A stretch of 8,349 bases of DNA from Desulfurococcales archaeon (lineage in GTDB: Archaea; Thermoproteota; Thermoprotei_A; Sulfolobales; Desulfurococcaceae): positions 911-9,259 of the forward strand of contig JALWQP010000007.1 of the NCBI GenBank assembly GCA_027083045.1, in the 5' to 3' direction. The notes beneath the pieces were generated by a model that worked only from the letters and a program-made list of their open reading frames with translations, was not told where the DNA came from and ran no database searches. The translations under genes and the position numbers were made by a program. Positions 1-5,407 of this stretch are shown here, piece by piece (the first letter of the stretch is position 1; each line of letters begins with the position of its first letter).

Positions 1-619
1 TGTCATTATATCCGTTGAAAAGATAAGCGTTAAGCCCCAAGAACTTTCACCAAAGATTTTCCCCGAGGAAACAGTTGCGGCTAATCTTCGTAGAGCATCA
101 CCAGAAGCAGTGAACCCAGCGTCTTGGATCTACGCCGAACTGGTAAGGAAGCTCGGCCTTAACAAAATGATGGAGAGACGCGTCGATGAGCTCAGTGGTG
201 GTGAGCTACAAAAATTAGCTGTAGCGGTCGCATTAGCGACACCTGCTGATTTATATTTACTTGATGAACCATCGGCCTATCTCGATGTTGAGGAAAGACT
301 AGCTATTGCTAAAGTGATCCGGAGGATCATTGAGGAGAAGAGGAAAACTGCGCTCGTAGTAGAGCACGATCTGATGTTGCAAAACTTTGTGGCAAATAGA
401 ATTATGGTCTTCAAAGGTATACCTGGAAAAGAAGGCTATACAACATCGCCGCTGGATATCAGCGCGGGATTTAATGAACTCCTTAAAGAGCTGGACGTTA
501 CGGTGAGAAGGGATCCGCAGACTGGCAGACCTAGAGTAAATAAACCGGGTTCTTATCTTGACAGGTACCAGAAAAGTATCGGACAATACTATCTTCCTGA
601 GATTGTGCCAGAGAAATAA
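1..619 (+). CDS. ABCE1/Rli1 ribosome-recycling ABC ATPase, C-terminal part (5' end outside window)
   Basis: The gene is open from the left edge of the window (first full codon at position 2) and ends with TAA at 617-619. The visible 205 residues are the second nucleotide-binding domain and C-terminal hinge of the soluble twin-ATPase ABCE1/Rli1, which splits post-termination ribosomes into subunits in archaea and eukaryotes. Visible elements, numbered from the first full codon: an ISVKPQ stretch (9-14) typical of the family at the start of the second ATPase domain; the ABC signature LSGGELQK (64-71); Walker B LYLLDEP (84-90) with D-loop SAYLD; and the H-switch histidine in VVEHD. Near the end, RPRVNKPGSYLDRYQK matches the conserved ABCE1 hinge-2 region. 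Walker A of this domain, the first ATPase domain and the N-terminal iron-sulfur domain lie upstream of the window. An internal GTG at 110 is not the start, because clear family sequence precedes it in frame. No truncation is visible. Confidence 0.95.
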   Translation, partial: VIISVEKISVKPQELSPKIFPEETVAANLRRASPEAVNPASWIYAELVRKLGLNKMMERRVDELSGGELQKLAVAVALATPADLYLLDEPSAYLDVEERLAIAKVIRRIIEEKRKTALVVEHDLMLQNFVANRIMVFKGIPGKEGYTTSPLDISAGFNELLKELDVTVRRDPQTGRPRVNKPGSYLDRYQKSIGQYYLPEIVPEK

Positions 620-761
620 TGATATTATTAAATTGTGTTTTAATCAAGATGTTAAACTCATATATGTAATTTATTGTCAGGATACAAAGCTATATTTAAA
701 ACCTTCATTTTAATATAATATATATAGCACAATTATAATCGTGGAAGAACGGGTGATTGTA
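620..761 (+). promoter_or_regulatory. Spacer with probable box A promoter and SD for the aldolase/phosphatase gene
   Basis: This very AT-rich spacer separates ABCE1 from the next gene. The best archaeal box A/TATA candidate is TATATTTAAAAC at 691-702, which would place transcription initiation near 722-727 and leave a leader of about 35-40 nt. A second AT-rich run at 709-727 is a weaker alternative. A GGGTGAT Shine-Dalgarno sequence at 751-757 lies 4 nt before the ATG at 762. The transcription start is inferred from the usual archaeal TATA spacing. Confidence 0.55.
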
Positions 762-1910
762 ATGGCTGAGAAGATAACTCTTTCCGTGATAAAAGCAGAT
801 GTAGGGAGCCTAGCTGGGCATCATATGCCACATCCTGACCAGCTAGCAGCTGCAACAAAGGTTCTTGCTGAGGCGAAGCAGAAAGGATTGATCATTGATT
901 TCTATGTGACACATGTAGGTGATGACATACAGCTCATAATGACGCATAGAAAAGGTGTGGATAGTCCAGAAATACATGAACTAGCTTGGAACGCTTTCCA
1001 AGCTGCTGCAAAGGTTGCACGAGAACTAAAACTATATGCAGCTGGGCAGGACCTACTAAGTGATGCTTTCTCCGGGAATGTTAGGGGATTAGGTCCCGGA
1101 GTAGCCGAGATTGAGATGGAGGAGCGTAAAGCCGAGACCGTAATAACGTTTCACGCCGACAAGACGGAGCCTGGGGCATTCAACCTTCCCATATTCAGGA
1201 TATTCGCGGATCCGTTCAACACTGCAGGGCTGGTAATAGATCCCAGGATGCATGAAGGCTTCATCTTCGAAGTATATGATGTATTCGAAGGCAGAAGCGT
1301 AAAGCTCAAGAGCCCCGAAGAGATGTACGACATTCTCGCATTAATTGGTACACCAAGCCGCTATGTAATCAGACGCGTATATAGGAAGGACGGCCTACAG
1401 GCAGCCGTTGTGAGCGTTGAAAGGCTCAATCTGATCGCGGGCAAATATGTTGGTAAGGACGACCCGGTGGCCATTGTACGTGCACAGCACGGCCTACCAG
1501 CAGTCGGTGAAGTGCTTGAGGCATTTAGCTTCCCGCATCTAGTGGCTGGCTGGATGCGTGGAAGCCATCATGGCCCAATAATACCGGTGCCGCTAAAGTA
1601 TGCTAGAGTAACAAGATTCGATGGACCACCAAGAATAATTGCGCTGGGCTGGAACATTTGTAAGGGCAGGCTGATCGGACCCGCAGACCTATTCGACGAT
1701 GTTGCATTCGATGAAACTAGAAGACTAGGAAACCTGATAGCGGAATACATGAGGAGACATGGCCCATTCATGCCGCACAGACTAGGGCCTGAAGAGATGG
1801 AGTATACAACACTGCCTCAAGTTCTCGAGAAGCTTAAAGACAGATTCGTAAAGACAGAAGAAGTACATGTGATAAAGAAGCACAGCGAGTTGTTGAGTGG
1901 GGGTCAGTAA
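762..1910 (+). CDS. fbp: Fructose-1,6-bisphosphate aldolase/phosphatase (bifunctional, archaeal type)
   Basis: This 382-residue protein is a full-length archaeal FBP aldolase/phosphatase (class V FBPase), the one-polypeptide enzyme that condenses DHAP and glyceraldehyde 3-phosphate and then dephosphorylates the product to fructose 6-phosphate, committing carbon to gluconeogenesis. It closely resembles the Sulfolobus and Thermoproteus enzymes. Mg2+ ligand candidates are D13 (KADVGS), H20 (AGHH) and D54/D55 (HVGDD). The aldolase Schiff-base lysine is K232 with Y229 in GKYVGKDD, the same numbers as reported for the Thermoproteus neutrophilus enzyme. DKTEPGAF, GTPSRYVIRRVYR, WMRGSHHGP and FDETRR are family blocks. 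I chose ATG 762 because GGGTGAT ends 4 nt before it and the family N-terminus is short; an in-frame GTG at 741 would add seven residues with no good SD. The triosephosphate isomerase gene follows in the same direction and supplies one substrate. All expected catalytic residues are present. Confidence 0.96.
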   Translation: MAEKITLSVIKADVGSLAGHHMPHPDQLAAATKVLAEAKQKGLIIDFYVTHVGDDIQLIMTHRKGVDSPEIHELAWNAFQAAAKVARELKLYAAGQDLLSDAFSGNVRGLGPGVAEIEMEERKAETVITFHADKTEPGAFNLPIFRIFADPFNTAGLVIDPRMHEGFIFEVYDVFEGRSVKLKSPEEMYDILALIGTPSRYVIRRVYRKDGLQAAVVSVERLNLIAGKYVGKDDPVAIVRAQHGLPAVGEVLEAFSFPHLVAGWMRGSHHGPIIPVPLKYARVTRFDGPPRIIALGWNICKGRLIGPADLFDDVAFDETRRLGNLIAEYMRRHGPFMPHRLGPEEMEYTTLPQVLEKLKDRFVKTEEVHVIKKHSELLSGGQ

Positions 1911-1991
1911 AGAATCTGAAACATGTTTTTTATTCAATTTATTATGTACTAAATATTCCAAACAATATTTTGTAGCTTCAGGGTGGCAAGG
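1911..1991 (+). terminator. T-run after the aldolase/phosphatase gene, in the spacer before triosephosphate isomerase
   Basis: An 80 bp AT-rich spacer separates the two sugar-phosphate genes. A run of six T residues at 1926-1931, followed by more T-rich sequence, fits the oligo-T terminators of archaea. AT-rich sequence at 1940-1960 could serve as a weak promoter for the next gene, but no convincing TTTAAA box is present. Whether the two genes share a transcript therefore cannot be decided from sequence. Confidence 0.35.
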
Positions 1992-2687
1992 ATGGTCCGT
2001 CCCATAATTGCTGTCAACTTCAAAGCATATTATCCCTATAGCTTCGGCGAGCATGCACTCAGGATAGCCCGGGATGCAGTCAAGATTGTTGATGAGTACG
2101 ACGTAGATGTTATACTCGCCCCTCCTTTCACCGAAATATACAGGATACTAGAGATTGTACAGGGAAGCAGAGTAAAGGTCTATGCGCAACACGCTGACCC
2201 TGTGGAGCCCGGCGCTAGAACAGGCTTCATACCCATAGAAGCAGTAAAAGAGATCGGTGCTAATGGCTTAATACTGAATCATAGCGAGCACAGATTAAAG
2301 CTGGCGGACATTAATTGGTTGATCAAAAAGGCGCAGAAATTGTCTCTTAAGCAGATAGTTTGTGCAGACGTGCCTGAGACAGCGGCGGCGGTCTCGGTCC
2401 TCAATCCCGATATCGTTGCTGTAGAGCCCCCAGAGCTCATAGGGACGGGTATTCCTGTAAGTAAAGCTAAACCTGAAGTGATAACGAGAAGCATCGAACT
2501 CGTTAAGAAACATAACCCAGACGTAGTACTGCTAACAGGTGCTGGTATAAGCAAGGGAGAAGACGTTTACGCCGCAGTTAAACTTGGAACGCTGGGCGTC
2601 CTCGTCGCTTCAGCCATTGTAAAAGCAAAGGATCCCTACGCAGTTATGAAGGATATGGCGGAGAATGCATTGAAAGCATTAAAGTAA
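1992..2687 (+). CDS. tpiA: Triosephosphate isomerase, archaeal short form
   Basis: This 231-residue TIM-barrel enzyme interconverts dihydroxyacetone phosphate and glyceraldehyde 3-phosphate in glycolysis and gluconeogenesis. Archaeal enzymes are about 20-30 residues shorter than bacterial or eukaryotic ones, and this length fits. Active-site residues are N9 and K11 (AVNFKAY), H97 in LNHSEHR, and the catalytic base E145 in VAVEPPELIGTG. The phosphate-binding loop LLTGAGISKGED (180-191) and the LGVLVASA strand (201-208) follow. ATG 1992 is preferred: GGGTGG at 1981-1986 acts as SD with a 5 nt gap, while the in-frame GTG at 1983 lies inside that SD and would add only three residues. It sits about 80 bp after the aldolase/phosphatase, whose substrates it equilibrates. 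The stop is TAA, and a tRNA gene follows 42 bp later. Nothing is missing or disrupted. Confidence 0.96.
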   Translation: MVRPIIAVNFKAYYPYSFGEHALRIARDAVKIVDEYDVDVILAPPFTEIYRILEIVQGSRVKVYAQHADPVEPGARTGFIPIEAVKEIGANGLILNHSEHRLKLADINWLIKKAQKLSLKQIVCADVPETAAAVSVLNPDIVAVEPPELIGTGIPVSKAKPEVITRSIELVKKHNPDVVLLTGAGISKGEDVYAAVKLGTLGVLVASAIVKAKDPYAVMKDMAENALKALK

Positions 2688-2709
2688 ATTTTAATTTTTC
2701 CCATAATAC
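2685..2709 (+). promoter_or_regulatory. AT-rich candidate promoter of tRNA-Thr
   Basis: The segment starting at the stop codon of the triosephosphate isomerase gene is AT-rich (TTTTAATTTTT at 2689-2699, CATAATAC at 2702-2709). It lies 21-45 nt before the first base of the tRNA, where an archaeal box A would be expected. No crisp consensus stands out, so the exact element is uncertain. Confidence 0.3.
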
Positions 2710-2729
2710 TAAATCCATTCCTAGAGTCT

Positions 2730-2833
2730 GCCGCCGTAGCTCAGCCGGTAGAGCGCCGGCCTCGTAACGGGTTCCTAAAAAGCTCCGAGGTCGAGATAGC
2801 CGGTGGTCGCGGGTTCAAATCCCGCCGGCGGCT
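2730..2833 (+). tRNA. tRNA-Thr (anticodon CGT) with an intron at 2767-2797
   Basis: The cloverleaf folds completely. The acceptor stem 2730-2736 pairs with 2826-2832 over 7 bp. The D stem is GCTC/GAGC (2739-2742, 2751-2754), the anticodon stem CCGGC/GCCGG (2756-2760, 2799-2803), the variable loop 2804-2808, and the T arm GCGGG-TTCAAAT-CCCGC (2809-2825). The discriminator is T2833, usual for archaeal tRNA-Thr, and CCA is not encoded. Removing 31 nt at 2767-2797 gives a seven-base anticodon loop CTCGTAA with anticodon CGT at 2763-2765, which reads ACG codons. The intron is at the canonical 37/38 position. Its splice signal has a 4 bp helix, CTCG (2761-2764) with CGAG (2792-2795), flanked by three-base bulges TAA and ATA that put both cuts where needed. 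Splicing by the archaeal endonuclease is inferred from this bulge-helix structure. The gene ends 10 bp from the 3' end of the convergent pyruvate kinase gene. Confidence 0.96.
2767..2797 (+). other. 31-nt archaeal tRNA intron (37/38) with relaxed bulge-helix-bulge
   Basis: The intron begins after A2766 (position 37) and ends before A2798 (position 38). The exon-side helix is the anticodon stem and the central helix is the 4 bp CTCG/CGAG. The intron-internal helix is imperfect: CGG at 2768-2770 can pair with CCG at 2785-2787 (plus a G-T), leaving a 3 by 4 internal loop instead of a strict three-base bulge. This makes it a relaxed motif, the kind crenarchaeal heterotetrameric splicing endonucleases are known to accept. 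Confidence 0.85.
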
Positions 2834-2843
2834 TTATTCTAAT

Positions 2844-4265
2844 CTATATAACTTGTCTGATCTTTATGGAATGGATCTCTGTTTCTTTCCTCCCGTAAGC
2901 CTCTGCTATAATATCTCCGTATTCGATCTCCCCTATTTGTCTTAGCAAATTATAGAGTAGCTGAACTCCCTTGTCATAGTCTATCCGTTTGTCTTCTTTC
3001 ACTACTTTAATCTTATATGGCCTGATGCCGTATCTAATAGTTAGCTCTTCTGAGATTCTATGATGTGTCGAGCCGGCGTATACATCCACTTGTGGCCGAT
3101 ATCTAGAAATGAGGGAGGGTATTGTTCCCGTTTTTGTATAGACCAGTATCTTTGCATTGATATGCTCAGCTAGTAAGGTTAGTCCAAGCGCATATTTTTC
3201 GCGCAGTGTGCTGGCAGAATCGGATCTTATCGACTCTATACTCGTCTTGTTGATATTTGCTTCAGCTATACGCACTATTCTTTTCAACCATCTGATAGTT
3301 TCTATCGGGTATTTGCCTACAGCGGTCTCATTTGTTAAGAGCAGCGCATCTATGAGATCCATTACTGCATTCATAACGTCAACTACTTCACTTCTACTTG
3401 GCCTCGGGTAGTTGACCATGGTTTCTAGGAGTTGTGTGGCTACAATACTTGGTTTGCCGTATTTTAGGGATAAATATGCGATTCTCTTCTGTAGGAAAGG
3501 TAGTTCCTCGAGAGAGTAGTGCATGCCTAGATCTCCGCGAGCTATAATGACCGCGTCTGAAGCCTCTATAATGCTTCTGAGATTATTAACCGCGGATCTG
3601 GTCTCGATCTTGGCGACCAGTTTAAGGGGATTCTTGGTGAGTCTGCTAACAAGATCTCTTACGACTTCTACGTCCTTTGATGTTTTGACGTAGCTTAGGG
3701 CTAGGAATGTTATGTCTTTGTTCACGCTGTACTTCACGTATTGTACGTCGCGTTCGGTCAGTGAAGGTAGATTGATTTCTTTTCCATGTATAACAAGTGT
3801 TTTATGTGGTAGAAGGACGCCGTCGTTTAAAGCCGTTGCTACTGCTTGGTTTTCCGATACATCCTCTATTCTAAGCATTATTTTTCCGTCGTCAAGTAGT
3901 ACGAGATCACCGATCTCGAGTGTCTCGAAAACCTTCTTTATAGGTATTGGAATAGTTTTTTCTTCTGAGGCGGAATTTCCTAGGACTAGGAATATTTTGT
4001 CCTTAGTATGTATTTCCTGAGGTTTTATGTCTCCTATTCTTATTTGGGGTCCTGGAAGATCGCCCATTATTGATACTACGGTGTCCAGCTCGGTAGAAGC
4101 GTCGCGGATATAGCTGATCCATTCGTCCCAGATCTTTGGTTCTCCGTGAGAATAGTTTATTCTGAAACAGCTAACGCCCTCCGATATCAGTCTCTTTATT
4201 ATTTCATAGCTATTTGTCGCTGGGCCTACTGTCGCGATTATCTTAACACGTGTTGGTGAAGCCAA
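2844..4265 (-). CDS. pyk: Pyruvate kinase
   Basis: This 473-residue enzyme transfers phosphate from phosphoenolpyruvate to ADP, the last step of glycolysis. Order of parts: A domain with FRINYSHG (R35, N37, S39), GDLPGPQIR (D69-R76), B domain roughly 80-165, then the A domain resumes with LVAKIET (catalytic K219, Mg ligand E221), IIARGDLG (D245), ATQLLETM (T277 region) and TNETAVGKYP, and a C-terminal domain from about 345. I place the start at TTG 4265: the SD GAGGTGATC (4268-4276) precedes it, with the core GGTGA ending 4 nt away, and the protein then begins just before the conserved RVKIIATVGPA. An ATG at 4328 would add 21 lysine-rich residues overlapping the upstream gene. That gene's TGA (4270-4272) lies inside this SD, so translation is probably coupled. 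The position equivalent to muscle Glu117 is Q74, unlike the usual Glu or Lys, suggesting K+-independent activity (inference). It is the last gene of a probable three-gene operon. Confidence 0.95.
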   Translation of the reverse strand: MASPTRVKIIATVGPATNSYEIIKRLISEGVSCFRINYSHGEPKIWDEWISYIRDASTELDTVVSIMGDLPGPQIRIGDIKPQEIHTKDKIFLVLGNSASEEKTIPIPIKKVFETLEIGDLVLLDDGKIMLRIEDVSENQAVATALNDGVLLPHKTLVIHGKEINLPSLTERDVQYVKYSVNKDITFLALSYVKTSKDVEVVRDLVSRLTKNPLKLVAKIETRSAVNNLRSIIEASDAVIIARGDLGMHYSLEELPFLQKRIAYLSLKYGKPSIVATQLLETMVNYPRPSRSEVVDVMNAVMDLIDALLLTNETAVGKYPIETIRWLKRIVRIAEANINKTSIESIRSDSASTLREKYALGLTLLAEHINAKILVYTKTGTIPSLISRYRPQVDVYAGSTHHRISEELTIRYGIRPYKIKVVKEDKRIDYDKGVQLLYNLLRQIGEIEYGDIIAEAYGRKETEIHSIKIRQVI

Positions 4266-4269
4266 AAGA

Positions 4270-4527
4270 TCACCTCTGTGATTCCTTGTATTCCTTAACA
4301 GCTTCTTCTTTTGATATTTCTTTTGCACCAGTTATCATTACGTAGCCTACATACATTATGAAACCCGAAATTCCAAATATCGCTATTAGTACAGCTGCTC
4401 TTATGAGCAGGTCAGAAAATCTGATGCCGCCGACATACATGTCTGGAGCGATAACTAGGCCGATAAAATATACAAGAGCAAGCGTAAACCCGAGAATAAT
4501 AAGTGCTATCCCTAGGGAACGGCTCAT
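4270..4527 (-). CDS. Small two-helix membrane protein, function unknown
   Basis: I do not recognise this 85-residue protein. It has two clear hydrophobic segments, about residues 5-27 and 42-66, joined by a short loop (APDMYVGGIRFSDLL), and a charged, lysine- and glutamate-rich tail (68-85), so both ends probably face the cytoplasm. There is no signal-peptide cleavage site, cysteine pair or catalytic motif. It starts at ATG 4527; a weak TGATC-like stretch just before it is the only SD candidate. Its TGA stop at 4270-4272 sits inside the Shine-Dalgarno sequence of pyruvate kinase, 4 nt before that gene's TTG, and the DUF1805 gene ends 23 nt upstream, so the three are likely cotranscribed. Good codon structure, tight packing between two recognised genes and typical membrane-protein composition make it a real gene. 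The context does not reveal its job. Confidence 0.8.
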   Translation of the reverse strand: MSRSLGIALIILGFTLALVYFIGLVIAPDMYVGGIRFSDLLIRAAVLIAIFGISGFIMYVGYVMITGAKEISKEEAVKEYKESQR

Positions 4528-4550
4528 CTTCGATCAGACCCTAACAACCA

Positions 4551-4862
4551 CTAGATTAAATCTATTATTTCTTTTACTTTTTTGCCTGGTACTATACCTA
4601 GTTCTTTAGCCTTAGTGGTAGAGGCCCTAATCTGTGCATCCAGCAAGTCCTCCACAGTCTTAACACCTGAAACCATTGCAGCGATAAGACCGAGCTTCTC
4701 ACATACATCGATATTTAGATATCCACACATAATGAAGCCTTTTTCTCCTCTCAATAGAACCAAGTTAGGTGCATTCGGAAGCTCTATTTCTATGCCCGTC
4801 AGAATATGATCATCGATATTAAAGTTCTTAATTCTTATTGACGTATAGGGTAGATTATCCAT
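4551..4862 (-). CDS. DUF1805 family protein (YunC-like)
   Basis: This 103-residue soluble protein matches the DUF1805/YunC family, found in many archaea and in Bacillus, with no established biochemical role. The family core is visible: a strand segment NLVLLRGEKGFIMCGYLNIDVCEKLG (33-58), with G39-E40-K41-G42 and a CGYLNI turn, followed by the helical AAMVSGVKTVEDLLDA segment (61-76) and a short alpha/beta end. Total length is the usual 100 or so residues. There is no signal peptide or membrane segment. The ATG at 4862 is preceded by GGTGAT (4866-4871) at 3 nt. It opens a minus-strand group with the small membrane protein and pyruvate kinase. The 5S rRNA gene lies 111 bp upstream in the same direction and no strong box A is seen between them, so the promoter is unclear. 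The family call rests on recognition of the motif pattern, not on a search. Confidence 0.85.
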   Translation of the reverse strand: MDNLPYTSIRIKNFNIDDHILTGIEIELPNAPNLVLLRGEKGFIMCGYLNIDVCEKLGLIAAMVSGVKTVEDLLDAQIRASTTKAKELGIVPGKKVKEIIDLI

Positions 4863-4973
4863 ACAATCACCATTTCATATCTTTGTTTGAATACAGTATT
4901 AGAGTCTTAACTACAACTAACTATACTATCCGTGATATTTTGATTTGTGTCATTAAGGAGTGGAGGAGTTAAT
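4863..4973 (-). other. Spacer between 5S rRNA and the DUF1805 gene
   Basis: This 111 bp AT-rich interval holds the SD of the DUF1805 gene at its low-coordinate end. On the minus strand, AT-rich stretches (for example TAATACTGTATTC around 4889-4901) could include a box A, but none stands out. No clear oligo-T terminator follows the 5S rRNA, so read-through from the 5S promoter into the operon is possible. Confidence 0.3.
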
Positions 4974-5107
4974 GGCGGCCCGATCCCAGCTTGGGGCGGC
5001 TGCGAGGCCTCGCGGACCTCACGGCCCACCCCAACGTGACCGGCTTAACTTCCGGGTTCGATATGAGTCCGGGTGTTGCCCGGCCACTATGGCCGGGTCG
5101 GACCGCC
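4974..5107 (-). rRNA. rrf: 5S ribosomal RNA
   Basis: This GC-rich 134 nt island on the minus strand is an archaeal 5S rRNA, the small rRNA of the large ribosomal subunit. The diagnostic stretch ATCGAACCCGGAAGTTAAGC reads on the minus strand at about 5044-5063. Helix I is excellent: the ten bases 5107-5098 (GGCGGTCCGA) pair with the ten bases 4983-4974 (TCGGGCCGCC), with one G-U pair. The length is at the long end for archaea, as in some Desulfurococcales. It is not linked to 16S or 23S genes in this window, as expected in crenarchaea. The mature ends are estimated from helix I and may be off by one or two bases. Its promoter overlaps the end of the zinc-ribbon gene upstream. Confidence 0.95.
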
Positions 5108-5130
5108 GATAACCTAGATTAGAGTGGCTA

Positions 5131-5145
5131 GCTTTTAAGTTTTTC
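5131..5145 (-). promoter_or_regulatory. Box A promoter of 5S rRNA, overlapping the stop codon of the upstream gene
   Basis: On the minus strand AAAACTTAAAAGC carries a TTTAAA-like box A centred near 5135, about 28 bp before the 5S rRNA 5' end at 5107, which is the standard archaeal distance. A-rich sequence just upstream is a possible BRE. The TAA stop (5135-5137) of the zinc-ribbon gene is part of the TATA element itself. Confidence 0.7.
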
Positions 5146-5407
5146 TTTCTTCGAGTTTTACCGAGTAAATAGCTTTTATCACTAGTTCTCCGCCGCACTT
5201 GGGGCATTTCCCTTTGACGAGGGATATAAAGTCTCCCGGTTCGTAGTCTCTTTCTGCTTCGTAGCCGCACTTCTTACATACAATCACTTCTTTTGGGATA
5301 TACTTGGCTTGTTTGGGTTTGCGCCTATACTCCATGTATAATTGTATGACTAGTATTGCGAGCGCGATAAGTGTTAGTATGAGCATTGTGTTCTGGTCAA
5401 ATATCAT
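5135..5407 (-). CDS. Membrane-anchored zinc-ribbon protein, function unknown
   Basis: This 90-residue protein has one N-terminal hydrophobic helix (about 8-25), a basic linker (EYRRKPKQAK) that should stay in the cytoplasm, and a zinc-ribbon with two CxxC knuckles: C44/C47 in VCKKCGYE and C68/C71 in KCPKCGGE. The acidic insert YEPGDF lies between them. The layout implies a small zinc domain tethered to the inner face of the membrane, probably for protein or nucleic acid contact; no enzyme signature is present. Its ATG (5405-5407) overlaps the TGA of the DUF1512 gene (5404-5406) as ATGA, so the two are almost certainly translated in a coupled manner and may act together. An internal ATG at codon 8 is a less likely start. 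The last codons overlap the 5S rRNA promoter. I recognise the domain type but no named family. Confidence 0.82.
   Translation of the reverse strand: MIFDQNTMLILTLIALAILVIQLYMEYRRKPKQAKYIPKEVIVCKKCGYEAERDYEPGDFISLVKGKCPKCGGELVIKAIYSVKLEERKT

Noticed and set aside
620..740. C/D box guide RNA in the intergenic spacers
   Set aside because: I looked for RTGATGA and CTGA boxes in the spacers and found no convincing pair at suitable distance.
741..761. Longer N-terminus for the aldolase/phosphatase from GTG 741
   Set aside because: No SD precedes it, the extra residues are not in the family, and GGGTGAT sits exactly before ATG 762.
3157..4020. Plus-strand open frames opposite pyruvate kinase
   Set aside because: They lie antisense to recognised catalytic blocks of pyruvate kinase and have no SD or recognisable domains.
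4266..4328. Longer pyruvate kinase starting at ATG 4328
   Set aside because: It would overlap the small membrane gene by 59 nt and add a lysine-rich tail with no family counterpart; TTG 4265 has a strong SD.
5019..5270. Minus-strand open frame of 83 codons across the 5S rRNA
   Set aside because: It is arginine-rich shadow coding over the 5S rRNA and an alternative frame of the zinc-ribbon gene; no SD or family resemblance.
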